64,000 nucleotides of DNA. Origin: DATAAP01 sp041690495 (GTDB lineage Bacteria > Pseudomonadota > Alphaproteobacteria > CACIAM-22H2). Location: assembly GCA_041690495.1 (NCBI GenBank), contig JAWLHE010000001.1, positions 310,001-374,000 of the forward strand. Direction: 5' to 3'. The notes beneath the pieces were generated by a model that was not told the DNA's origin, searched no databases, and worked only from the letters and a program-made list of their open reading frames with translations. Every line of letters starts with the position of its first letter. Position 1 is the stretch's first letter. A program made the translations under genes and the position numbers. Below, one piece after another: positions 9,290-16,626 of this stretch.

Positions 9290-9319
9290 GCAGGGGGCGG
9301 GCTCGCGCCCGCCCCCTGC
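9290..9319. terminator. GC-rich perfect hairpin after the peptide-binding protein gene
   Basis: A 13-bp perfect inverted repeat (9290-9302 and 9307-9319) with a TCGC loop lies 34 bp after the stop codon of the binding-protein gene and 21 bp before the hydratase start. There is no T-run, so it may act as an mRNA 3'-stabilising stem or a leaky terminator separating strong expression of the binding protein from the next gene. Confidence 0.6.
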
Positions 9320-9340
9320 GGTGATAGCAGGAGGGGGGCG

Positions 9341-10117
9341 ATGACCGATCGCGCCGCAAAAGCTGCCGAGTTCCTGTGGGCCGCGCATCAGGCGCGCACG
9401 GCGTACTGCAACCTGCCGGCGGCGCTGCGGCCGGCAGATGCGGCGGAGGCGTATCGTGCGCAGGACGCGTTCCACGCGCTCGCCTCGGCTTCGCGCGGGC
9501 CGGTTGCGGGCATGAAGATCGCGACCACGACAAAGGTGATGCAGGCTCTGATGGGGATCGACCATCCCTGCGGCGGCGGCATCTTCGCAGACACCATCCA
9601 CGCCAGCCCGGCCCGCCTGCGTTGCGCCGACTTCGTCAATCTGCGGATCGAATGCGAGATCGCGGTCAGGCTCGGAGCCGACCTGCCCGCTTCGTCATCG
9701 CCGTACACGGCGGCAATGGTGCGCGCCGCGGTCGCGGAGCTGATGCCTGCGTTCGAGCTGATCGATGACCGCCGGGCCGTCTACCGCGACACCGAGGCGC
9801 TCAGCATGATCGCCGACAATTGCTGGAACGGCGGCGTCGTCATCGGCGCGCCGACGCCGATACGCGACGGCCTCGACCTGGACGCGCTACGCGGCCGGCT
9901 GACGATCAACCGCAGGCCGGTTTCGGAGGGTGCCGCCGACCGGCCGCTCGACGCACTTGCCTGGCTTGCCAATCTCGCCGTCGGGCGCGGCAGCCCGATA
10001 CGCGCCGGCATGGTCGTGATCACCGGCAGCGTCGTGACCACCGTCTCGGTCGGTCCGGGCGACACCGCCGTGTTCACGATCGACGGCCTCGGCGAGGCCA
10101 AGCTGGCATTGACCTGA
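9341..10117 (+). CDS. 2-keto-4-pentenoate hydratase-like (FAH superfamily) protein
   Basis: A 258-residue protein of the MhpD/fumarylacetoacetate-hydrolase superfamily. The strand with RIECEIAVRLGADL carries the metal-binding Glu pair expected for these enzymes, and the C-terminal GMVVITGSVVTTVSVGPGDT is the usual core. Relatives hydrate 2-hydroxypentadienoate in aromatic breakdown or decarboxylate oxalocrotonate. No other meta-cleavage genes are nearby, so the substrate is open. A strong AGGAGGGG ribosome site precedes the ATG at 9341. Confidence 0.8.
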   Translation: MTDRAAKAAEFLWAAHQARTAYCNLPAALRPADAAEAYRAQDAFHALASASRGPVAGMKIATTTKVMQALMGIDHPCGGGIFADTIHASPARLRCADFVNLRIECEIAVRLGADLPASSSPYTAAMVRAAVAELMPAFELIDDRRAVYRDTEALSMIADNCWNGGVVIGAPTPIRDGLDLDALRGRLTINRRPVSEGAADRPLDALAWLANLAVGRGSPIRAGMVVITGSVVTTVSVGPGDTAVFTIDGLGEAKLALT

Positions 10118-10152
10118 TCCGCGGGCGGGACAGGGGCCTCGACATCATTGGT

Positions 10153-10184
10153 TTTCATGGTATTGTTACATGAGAACCATGAAA
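10153..10184. promoter_or_regulatory. Inverted repeat upstream of the XRE regulator, likely operator
   Basis: TTTCATGGT at 10153-10161 is repeated in perfect inverted form at 10176-10184, separated by 14 bp. A second, offset inverted pair (GGTTTTCATG at 10150-10159 and CATGAGAACC at 10169-10178, one mismatch) overlaps it. The patch is AT-rich in a GC-rich surrounding and ends 15 bp before the start of the small XRE gene, so autoregulation is a reasonable guess. Confidence 0.55.
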
Positions 10185-10199
10185 TATCACGTTTGAAAC

Positions 10200-10442
10200 A
10201 TGATCACGGCAGCCCAGATGCGCGCCGCCCGAGCGCTGCTCGGAATGGACCAGCGCGCGCTCGCCGAGGCGTCGGGCCTGTCGTTGCCGACGATCCAGCG
10301 CATGGAAGCAAGCGACGGCACGATCCGTGGCAATGTCGACTCGCTGGTCAAGATCGTCTCGGCCCTGGAAGCCGCGGGCGTCGAACTGATCGCCGAAGGT
10401 GCCGCCAGCAGCGGCGGCGGCCGCGGCGTGCGGCTCAAGTGA
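10200..10442 (+). CDS. Small XRE-family helix-turn-helix regulator
   Basis: An 80-residue protein that is little more than a DNA-binding domain: AQMRAARALLGMDQRALAEASGLSLPTIQRMEA is a textbook XRE helix-turn-helix (about residues 5-37), followed by a helix that resembles the dimerisation end of the fold and a glycine-rich tail. It is 10 bases upstream of a methyltransferase gene and directly follows an inverted repeat that may be its own operator. Many single-domain XRE proteins of this type sit alone in alphaproteobacterial genomes. Confidence 0.85.
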   Translation: MITAAQMRAARALLGMDQRALAEASGLSLPTIQRMEASDGTIRGNVDSLVKIVSALEAAGVELIAEGAASSGGGRGVRLK

Positions 10443-10452
10443 GGGGCGTCCG

Positions 10453-11199
10453 GTGATTGTCATCGCGCGCCGCCATACCGGACAGGGAGAGATCACCATC
10501 CTGCGCAGCCGCAGCAACGGCTCGCACGCCTACGCGCTCGGCAGCTGGTACCAGAGCCATGCCGACCGCCGCGGCGTCAGCCTGGCGGCCTATGTTCATG
10601 CGATCTACGGCTTCGTGCTGCAGACCGCGGCCGAGCGCGTGCTCGTCATCGGCTGCGCCGGCGGCACGCTCGGCACGATGCTCGCGCGCGCCGGGCGGCA
10701 GGTCGACATGGTCGACATCGATCCGGACGCGTTCGTGCTGGCGCGCCGCTTCTTCAATCTGGCGCCCGAAGTCGAATGTCATGTCGCCGACGGGCGCGCC
10801 TTCCTCGAGCAGGCGTCCGGGCCGTTCGACGCAATCGTGGTGGACGCCTTCGACCGCAATACGCTGCCGCAACATCTCTGCACGGTCGAGTTCTTCCGGA
10901 TGGCGCGGCGGCGGCTCGACCTGCGCGGCACGATCCTGTTCAACGCGGTCGTCGCGCACGATCTCGACCGCATCGCCGACCGTATTGCCGCCGGCATGGC
11001 CGCGGCCGGGCTGCCGTCGCGCATCCTCGACACGCCGGGCGAGCGCGACCGCAATGCCGTCATCGCCGGCGGCAATGTCGGCGGGCTGGCGCGGCCGCCG
11101 GTCCTGGTGCCCACCGACGCGCTCGCCCACATGCTCGCCGCGGAGCTCGAGGCCATGGAATTCCGTGATCCGCGCCGCGTCGAACCGCTCCGCGACTGA
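10453..11199 (+). CDS. Spermidine-synthase-like class I methyltransferase-fold protein
   Basis: A 248-residue protein with the spermidine synthase/methyltransferase fold. The nucleotide-binding motif is VLVIGCAGGTLGTMLA, followed by the acidic MVDIDPDA and FDAIVVDAFDRNTLPQHLCT. In true aminopropyltransferases the latter carries a conserved Asp-Pro; here the surrounding residues differ, so it may be one of the many spermidine-synthase-like proteins without polyamine activity. Start taken as GTG at 10453, the only start in frame after the XRE gene; the two genes are probably co-transcribed. Confidence 0.7.
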   Translation: MIVIARRHTGQGEITILRSRSNGSHAYALGSWYQSHADRRGVSLAAYVHAIYGFVLQTAAERVLVIGCAGGTLGTMLARAGRQVDMVDIDPDAFVLARRFFNLAPEVECHVADGRAFLEQASGPFDAIVVDAFDRNTLPQHLCTVEFFRMARRRLDLRGTILFNAVVAHDLDRIADRIAAGMAAAGLPSRILDTPGERDRNAVIAGGNVGGLARPPVLVPTDALAHMLAAELEAMEFRDPRRVEPLRD

Positions 11200-11252
11200 G
11201 CCGGAGCGCCCGGGCGGCTGCGCCGTCTGCCGGTCGTGCTAATCTGGCGGAC

Positions 11253-11702
11253 ATGAGCGCCAGGAAGCTGGTCTGGGTCTTCGCGCCCGGCGTGTGCGAT
11301 CTGTTTCACGCCGGGCATGTGGCGTTCTTCCGCCAGGCGCGCGCCCTCGGCGACCGTCTCATCGCCGGCGTCGCCAGCGACGCGACGGCGGCGGCGTACA
11401 AGCCCGTGCCGATCCTGTCGATGGAGGAAAGGATCGCAGTGGTCAGCGCCTGCCGCTATGTCGACCGCGTGCTGCCCGACTCGCCGCCGCGCGTCGATGT
11501 CGCGGCGCTCGACCGGATGGGCGCCGATTTCGCGGTGCATGGCGACGACATCACGCCGGCGGAGATCGATCGCTCGTTTCCGGGTCTCATGGAAGCGGGC
11601 CGCATCAGGCTCGTTCCCTATACGTCGTCGATCTCGTCGCGGCAGATCGTCGAGCGGATCGCCGGCCGGCTTCGCGACGGCACCTTGCGGGTGCGGCTGT
11701 AG
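11253..11702 (+). CDS. Cytidylyltransferase family protein (HxGH type)
   Basis: A 149-residue nucleotidyltransferase with VFAPGVCDLFHAGHVAFFRQA, the HxGH nucleotide-binding motif, and the SSISSRQIVERI signature (ISSxxI) of the cytidylyltransferases that make CDP-ethanolamine, CDP-choline or CDP-glycerol. Middle segments (RYVDRVLPDSP, DFAVHGDD) resemble ethanolamine-phosphate cytidylyltransferase. No lipid-head-group genes lie nearby. It begins at the ATG at 11253 with no clear ribosome site. Confidence 0.8.
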   Translation: MSARKLVWVFAPGVCDLFHAGHVAFFRQARALGDRLIAGVASDATAAAYKPVPILSMEERIAVVSACRYVDRVLPDSPPRVDVAALDRMGADFAVHGDDITPAEIDRSFPGLMEAGRIRLVPYTSSISSRQIVERIAGRLRDGTLRVRL

Positions 11703-11749
11703 TCGCGGCGATCGATCCGTCCCGCCTTGCTCGCCGCCTGCTCGCGGAT

Positions 11750-12754
11750 TCAGGCCGCGAGCCTCAGGTAATTTGCGCCGAGGATGCCGCGCAGCTCGTT
11801 CGCGCTGAAGCCCTTTGCCGCGATGGCGGCGACAAGGTCGCCCAGCTGCTCGGGCTGCAGGAAGCTCCAGGGCGGCTCGGGATAGCCGCGCGGCCAGCGC
11901 GCGCGCGTTTCGTGAAAGAAGCCGTAGTCGCTGCCCTCCAGATACATGAAGTCGAGCCCGAGCCCGACGCGGTCGGCGCCCGCGATGGCGGCGATGTGCG
12001 CGACATGGTCGGCGATTGCGCCGGGCAGCGCCGGTCCGCAGGCGCCCAGGAACATGCCGGCGCCGTTGACGCCGATATAGCCGCCGCGCGCCGCGCAGGC
12101 GCGGATCTGCGCATCGGTGATGTTTCGCTCGTGATCGAACAGCGCCCGCGCGTTCGAGTGCGAGAAGATCGGCGCGCGCGCGAGATCCGCATCGAGGGCG
12201 TCGAACGTGGTGCGCTCGCCGCAATGACTGAGGTCGATCCGCATGCCGGCCGCATCCATGCGTTCGATCAGCCGCCTCCCGCGCATGGACAGGCCGGCAT
12301 TGCGCGGCTCATGGCAGCCGTCGCCGAACGCGTTGGCCTCGTTGTAGGCGAGGATGGCGCGGGAGATGCCTGCGGTCCTGAATGCCTCGACATCGTCCAG
12401 CGTTTCCGCGAACGGCGTCGCGGTCTGGAAGTGGAACGACACCGACATCTTCGCGTCGGACTTTGCCTGGCTGATCGCGGCGGCACCGTCCGCGATGCGG
12501 ATCCACGATGCCAGCGGTGCGAGCTCCGCGCGAAGGAAGGCGAGGGTCGCGCGCGCTTCGGCGGGACCGTCGTTCCCCGCCGCGGCGGTCAGGGAGACGT
12601 GGTCGATGCCGCCCTGGCGGAAGCGGCGGAGCACGCGGCCGAGATCGGCGCCGGGCGGCAGGAAGAACCGCGTCCACGGCAGAAGCCCGTCGCAGACGAT
12701 CGTGTCGGCAAGATCCGGATGGGCCGCGCGCCAGCCGGGTTGCGGCGCGGGCAT
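11750..12754 (-). CDS. Membrane-dipeptidase family (M19) peptidase
   Basis: A 334-residue M19 dipeptidase, a zinc TIM-barrel enzyme that cleaves dipeptides. Family marks visible are the CDGLLPW opening in place of the usual DxHxD, RIDLSHCGERT, APIFSHSNARAL and the VGLGLDFMY segment. The first metal-binding His-x-Asp seems replaced (CDGLLPW), as in several non-peptidase members, so activity on dipeptides is not certain. It is 5 bases downstream of the aminotransferase gene and surely in one operon with it. Confidence 0.82.
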   Translation of the reverse strand: MPAPQPGWRAAHPDLADTIVCDGLLPWTRFFLPPGADLGRVLRRFRQGGIDHVSLTAAAGNDGPAEARATLAFLRAELAPLASWIRIADGAAAISQAKSDAKMSVSFHFQTATPFAETLDDVEAFRTAGISRAILAYNEANAFGDGCHEPRNAGLSMRGRRLIERMDAAGMRIDLSHCGERTTFDALDADLARAPIFSHSNARALFDHERNITDAQIRACAARGGYIGVNGAGMFLGACGPALPGAIADHVAHIAAIAGADRVGLGLDFMYLEGSDYGFFHETRARWPRGYPEPPWSFLQPEQLGDLVAAIAAKGFSANELRGILGANYLRLAA

Positions 12755-12759
12755 CGGCG

Positions 12760-13935
12760 TCAGGCCTCAGCGCGCAGCGCGGCGCGGACACGCTGACCGA
12801 GTCCGCGCAGGCGCGGGACGGGCTCGTTCGCGTAGACGAACCGGATGTATTGCGCGCCGTGCATTTCGCCCCAGCCGCTCATGGCGGTGGCGCAGACGCC
12901 CTGGTCGAGCAGCCGCGCGGACATCGCAGCACCGTCGAGTCCGAAATCCGAAACGCGCAGCAGCATCGACCAGCCGCCGCGCGGCAGACCGAAGGGCAGG
13001 CCCTGCAGCTCCTCGGCCAGCGCGTCGCGCCGCGCCTGCAGCTCGGCGACGTAGGCGGGCAGTGTCGCGGGCGAGCGCTCCAGGGCGATCGCGGCCGCGT
13101 CCTGCGCGATGCCCACCGGCACGACCACGTTGGCGAGCGATACCGCGACGAGGTCCGGCATGTAGGACTCTGGGGCGACGATCCAGCCGACGCGCCAGCC
13201 GATCATGCGCAACTCCTTGGCGGACGAGCCGACCGCAATGGTGCGCCCGGCCATGCCCGGGAGGCCGGCGGGATGAATCACCGGCGCACCGTCGAAGACC
13301 AGCCGCTCCATCGCACTGTCGAGGATCAGCAGCAGGTCGTGCCGCACGCACAGTTCGGCAACCAGCGCCCAATCGCCCTCGTCCAGCATGCCGCCCGTCG
13401 GCATCGACGGCGACATCAGCAGCATGGCACGCGTACGCGGGCCGACGCTTGCGCGCAGCGCTTCGCGATCGAGCGTCCAGGCGGCGCCGGGCTGGAAGCG
13501 GAACGGGACGAAGCGCGGCTCGCCGCCGGCCAGCCGCACGCGGTTGATCAGGCCGGCATAGGTCGGGTCTGTGACGATCACCTCGTCCCCGACCTCGATC
13601 GTCGCCAGCAGCACGTTCAGGATGCCGGAAAGTCCGCCCGCCGCGATCACGCAATTGTGCTCGCCGGAATAGGGAACGCCCGACAGCCGGCTGACATGCG
13701 CCGCCGCCACCTCGCGCAGATGCTTCTGACCTACGAACGGCAGATAGCTGTTGTCGTCGTCCTCGCTCGCGGCCTGTCGCGTGCGCTCGATCGCCGCGGG
13801 ATCCGGCGGAATATCGACGTCGAGGTTCTCCAGCCGCAGATAGTCGCGCGATGGGTCTGCATCGGCGATCGAGCCCATCCGGTCGACGCCGATTCCGGCG
13901 ATATGGCGCAGGCGGGCGGGTCGGCGAGGCGTCAT
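12760..13935 (-). CDS. PLP-dependent class I/II aminotransferase
   Basis: A 391-residue fold-type I aminotransferase. The PLP lysine is in GSSAKELRMIGWRVGW, with the carboxylate-binding Arg in QYIRFVY near the C-terminus. Two usual cofactor contacts differ: the Asn of NPxNPTG reads SPSMPTGG (Met), and the Tyr three residues after the conserved Asp reads LDSAMERL (Met). The protein should still bind PLP through Lys and Asp. The gene heads a two-gene operon with the M19 dipeptidase and is divergent from a GntR regulator, so amino-acid or dipeptide use controlled by that regulator is likely. Confidence 0.85.
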   Translation of the reverse strand: MTPRRPARLRHIAGIGVDRMGSIADADPSRDYLRLENLDVDIPPDPAAIERTRQAASEDDDNSYLPFVGQKHLREVAAAHVSRLSGVPYSGEHNCVIAAGGLSGILNVLLATIEVGDEVIVTDPTYAGLINRVRLAGGEPRFVPFRFQPGAAWTLDREALRASVGPRTRAMLLMSPSMPTGGMLDEGDWALVAELCVRHDLLLILDSAMERLVFDGAPVIHPAGLPGMAGRTIAVGSSAKELRMIGWRVGWIVAPESYMPDLVAVSLANVVVPVGIAQDAAAIALERSPATLPAYVAELQARRDALAEELQGLPFGLPRGGWSMLLRVSDFGLDGAAMSARLLDQGVCATAMSGWGEMHGAQYIRFVYANEPVPRLRGLGQRVRAALRAEA

Positions 13936-13955
13936 ACTGGACCTTGGGACAGATA

Positions 13956-13972
13956 TTATAGATAATCTATAA
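13956..13972. promoter_or_regulatory. Perfect 17-bp palindrome, likely GntR operator
   Basis: TTATAGATAATCTATAA is a perfect palindrome with a one-base centre, in the 56-bp gap between the divergent aminotransferase and GntR genes. Its AT content is far above the surrounding sequence. FadR/GntR regulators bind short palindromes like this, and its position 19 bp from one start and 20 bp from the other would let one bound dimer control both directions. Confidence 0.75.
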
Positions 13973-13991
13973 AAACGCAGATCGGATCAGG

Positions 13992-14654
13992 ATGCAAGCC
14001 GGTTCAACGGAGCAGCAAGAGGACGACCGGACCCTTGCCGGGCAGATCGCGCACACGCTGGCGGAGCGGATCGTCGCCGGCGCCATCGCGCCGGGCACGC
14101 GCCTGCGCCAGGACCATGTCGCGGCCGAGTTCCGGGCAAGCCACGTGCCGGTGCGCGAGGCCTTCCGGCGGCTGGAAGCGCGCGGGCTGGTCCAGAGCGA
14201 GCCGCGGCGCGGCGTGCGCGTGCCGCCGCTCGATGCCACGACCGTGGTCGAGGTCACCGAGATGCGTGCCGCACTGGAGTCGCTGGCGCTTGGCCATGCT
14301 TTCGACCGCATCGGCACCGCCGAAATCGCGGCGGCTGGCGCGGCGATCGAAGCCGGCGAGGCGTCTTCCGACATCCAGGTCTGGGAAGCCGCGAACCGAC
14401 GCTTTCACCGCACGCTGATCGCACCCTGCGCAATGCCGCGCCTGCTCGCGGCGATCGACGATCTGCACCGCGCCGGCGCCCGCATTCTGTTCGCGACATG
14501 GCGCGAGCTCGACTGGCAGCCCCGTTCGGATGCGGAGCACCGCGCCTGCCTTGCCGCCATCGAGCGCCGCGAGCGTGCAAGAGCGCTGCGGCTTCTCGAA
14601 GCCCATATCCGGGAGGCCGGCCACGCGCTGGCCGGGAGATTGCGGCGAGCGTAA
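13992..14654 (+). CDS. GntR-family (FadR/FCD type) transcriptional regulator
   Basis: A 220-residue regulator. Residues 14-75 form the GntR winged helix (LAGQIAHTLAERIVAGAIAPGTRL, then HVPVREAFRRLEARGLV), and residues about 85-215 form the all-helical FCD ligand domain, with metal-site histidines in NRRFHRTL, DAEHRACLAAI and LEAHIREA. It is divergent from the aminotransferase/dipeptidase operon and shares with it a perfect palindrome, so it probably senses a substrate or product of that operon. The protein probably represses its own gene too. Confidence 0.9.
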   Translation: MQAGSTEQQEDDRTLAGQIAHTLAERIVAGAIAPGTRLRQDHVAAEFRASHVPVREAFRRLEARGLVQSEPRRGVRVPPLDATTVVEVTEMRAALESLALGHAFDRIGTAEIAAAGAAIEAGEASSDIQVWEAANRRFHRTLIAPCAMPRLLAAIDDLHRAGARILFATWRELDWQPRSDAEHRACLAAIERRERARALRLLEAHIREAGHALAGRLRRA

Positions 14655-14780
14655 GGGCGAGGCGCAGCCGCGGCAGGCGCACGACAGCATCGCCGGGATT
14701 TGTGACGCGGGTGTCGTTTTTGCGCATGGACAAACGAAGTCCGGTCGAGCAGGTTGCGACCGACTCACGCTGACGGCGGA

Positions 14781-15572
14781 ATGGCCTCGATTCTCGAATC
14801 ATCCCCGATCCTTCTCGGTTCGGTTGCGAGCCTGCTCGCCGGGCTCGCGACGGGCGCGGGTGCGCTGCCCATCCTGCTCGTCAGGCGGATCTCGGTTCAG
14901 GTGCAGGACGTCCTGCTCGGCTTTGCCGCGGGCGTCATGCTCGCGGCGGCCTTCTTCTCGCTGATTCTGCCGGGCCTCGAGGCAGCGCGCGGCCAGGGCG
15001 CGAGCGAGCTCCGCGCCGTGACTGTGGTCATCGCGGGCATCCTGATCGGTGCTGCCGGCCTGTGGCTGATCCACCGCTATGCGCCCCACGAACACTTCGT
15101 GGCGGGCCCGGAGGGCGTGCGTACGCAAAGGCTGCGGCGGATCTGGCTGTTCGTCATCGCGATCACGTTGCACAACTTCCCGGAGGGACTGGCGGTCGGG
15201 GTCGGGTTCGGCGGTGGCGACGTCGGCAACGGCGTCGCGCTCGCGATCGGCATCGGCCTCCAGAACATGCCCGAAGGGCTTGCCGTCGCCCTGGCTCTCC
15301 TCTCGCTGGATTACAGCAAGGCCCAGGCGCTGCTGGTGGCGACGATGACCGGGCTGGTGGAGCCGATCGGCGGGCTCATCGGCGCCGGGGCCGTCACGGT
15401 GGCGCAATCCCTGCTTCCGTGGGGGCTGGCATTTGCCGCCGGCGCGATGATCTTCGTCATCAGCGACGAGATCATCCCCGAAACCCATCGCAAGGGGCTG
15501 GAGACGCACGGCACCGCCGGCCTCATGGTCGGGCTCGTGGTGATGATGTTCCTCGACGTCATGCTGGGCTGA
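14781..15572 (+). CDS. ZIP-family divalent metal transporter
   Basis: A 263-residue inner-membrane protein of the ZIP family with about eight membrane segments. The metal-binding HNFPEG in the fourth helix and QNMPEG in the fifth are intact, the usual pair in ZupT/GufA-like zinc transporters; the loop between helices three and four is short, with HRYAPHEHF. A start at 14781 was chosen over 14754 because the membrane fold begins right after it. The metal (zinc, iron or manganese) cannot be told and no metal regulator is next to it. Confidence 0.88.
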   Translation: MASILESSPILLGSVASLLAGLATGAGALPILLVRRISVQVQDVLLGFAAGVMLAAAFFSLILPGLEAARGQGASELRAVTVVIAGILIGAAGLWLIHRYAPHEHFVAGPEGVRTQRLRRIWLFVIAITLHNFPEGLAVGVGFGGGDVGNGVALAIGIGLQNMPEGLAVALALLSLDYSKAQALLVATMTGLVEPIGGLIGAGAVTVAQSLLPWGLAFAAGAMIFVISDEIIPETHRKGLETHGTAGLMVGLVVMMFLDVMLG

Positions 15573-15609
15573 ACGCCGGAGGCGCACCAGCCGTTACGGC
15601 GCCGCCGCC

Positions 15610-16014
15610 CTATTCCGGCAGACTCTCCTCGAGCGCTTCCATGTCGTCGTCGGAGAAGCCGAAATGGTGGCCGATCTCGTGGATCATGACGTGGCGCACG
15701 ACATGGACGAGGTCCTCGCCGGTCTCGCACCAGAAATCGAGCAGCGGGCGGCGGTAGAGGAAGATCATGTCGGGCGCCATGCGCACGTCGGCGACGCTCT
15801 GCCGCGTCAGGTCGACGCCGCGATAGAGGCCGAGCAGGTCGAACGGGGATTCCAGCCCCATCTCGCGCTCGGTCTCCTCGTCCGGGAAATCCTGAACCTG
15901 GATGACGACGTTGCGAACGTGCCGGCGCAGCGCCTCGGGAATGGTCTTGTATGCCTCGGCGGCAAGCGTCTCGATATCCGCCAGCGACGGCGGCAGGATT
16001 TCGGTCTTCGGCAT
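15610..16014 (-). CDS. Zinicin-like metallopeptidase family protein
   Basis: A 134-residue protein of the small zinicin-like metallopeptidase family (formerly DUF1025). The zinc motif HEIGHHFG is complete near residue 115, and the segment before it, RRPLLDFWCETGEDLVHVVRHV, and after it, FSDDDMEALE, are family standard. The substrate of these peptidases is unknown. The gene faces the ZIP transporter gene tail to tail. Confidence 0.88.
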   Translation of the reverse strand: MPKTEILPPSLADIETLAAEAYKTIPEALRRHVRNVVIQVQDFPDEETEREMGLESPFDLLGLYRGVDLTRQSVADVRMAPDMIFLYRRPLLDFWCETGEDLVHVVRHVMIHEIGHHFGFSDDDMEALEESLPE

Positions 16015-16100
16015 TGCCGCAAAGTAGCGCGGCTTGATCCCGCGGAGAAGTCGGGTCAGGCTGCCCCTCCGTCTTCATCTACCGCAGGCCGGAGGGCAGG

Positions 16101-16412
16101 ATGAGCAGGAAACTTGCCGGCGAGGCGCGCAGCAAGGCATTGGCCGAGCTGCAGGGCTGGAGCGCCGTCTCCGGCCGCGACGCCATCACCAAGGCGTTCA
16201 GGTTCGAGGACTTCAATGCTGCCTTCGCGTTCATGACACGCGTGGCGCTGATGGCCGAGAAGATGGACCATCACCCGGAATGGTCGAATGTCTACAACCG
16301 GGTCGAGATCACGCTCTCGACCCACGATGCCGGTGGCCTGACCGAGCGCGACATCCGGCTTGCCAGGCTCATCGATCTGGCGGCCCAGGGGGCGGCGTCG
16401 AAACTGCCTTGA
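16101..16412 (+). CDS. phhB: 4a-hydroxytetrahydrobiopterin dehydratase
   Basis: A 103-residue pterin-4a-carbinolamine dehydratase, which recycles the pterin cofactor after aromatic amino-acid hydroxylation. The core AEKMDHHPEWSNVYNRVEITLSTHDAGGLT holds the conserved active-site histidines (DHHPEW). The length is standard. No phenylalanine hydroxylase gene is adjacent; in many alphaproteobacteria the gene stands alone and also occurs in genomes without hydroxylase. A good intrinsic terminator follows at 16452-16489. Confidence 0.92.
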   Translation: MSRKLAGEARSKALAELQGWSAVSGRDAITKAFRFEDFNAAFAFMTRVALMAEKMDHHPEWSNVYNRVEITLSTHDAGGLTERDIRLARLIDLAAQGAASKLP

Positions 16413-16451
16413 CCGGGGTGGCGGATATGCTCGAATCCGCCCGGACGACTG

Positions 16452-16489
16452 CGCCCGCGCCGACCCCGGATGTCGTGCGCGGGCGTTTT
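16452..16489 (+). terminator. Rho-independent terminator after phhB
   Basis: A 9-bp perfect stem (CGCCCGCGC at 16452-16460 with GCGCGGGCG at 16477-16485) is followed at once by TTTT. It lies 40 bp past the phhB stop codon and reads in the same direction. Confidence 0.75.
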
Positions 16490-16542
16490 CGTTGGCGCGG
16501 CCCGGACAGAGGGCAGACAAACTGCAAACTCGCGTGAAGCAC

Positions 16543-16612
16543 TGAAGCAGCCGCTACTTCTATAGCCGAATCAACGTCTTGGCTGCTTCATCCGTCCGGC
16601 TGGGCTGCTTCA
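16543..16612. repeat. Short repeat cluster: one inverted and two direct copies of a decamer
   Basis: TGAAGCAGCC at 16543-16552 is followed by its inverse GGCTGCTTCA at 16581-16590 and again at 16603-16612. The cluster is between phhB and the end of the SDR gene, where both transcription units converge. It can fold into a 10-bp stem in two ways. A role as a bidirectional terminator or an RNA-stability element is possible. Confidence 0.5.
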
Positions 16613-16626
16613 CCGGCTGCGGCCGC

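Noticed and set aside
9290..9319. Insertion-sequence end or transposon remnant
   Set aside because: A single short hairpin with no transposase fragment or target duplication.
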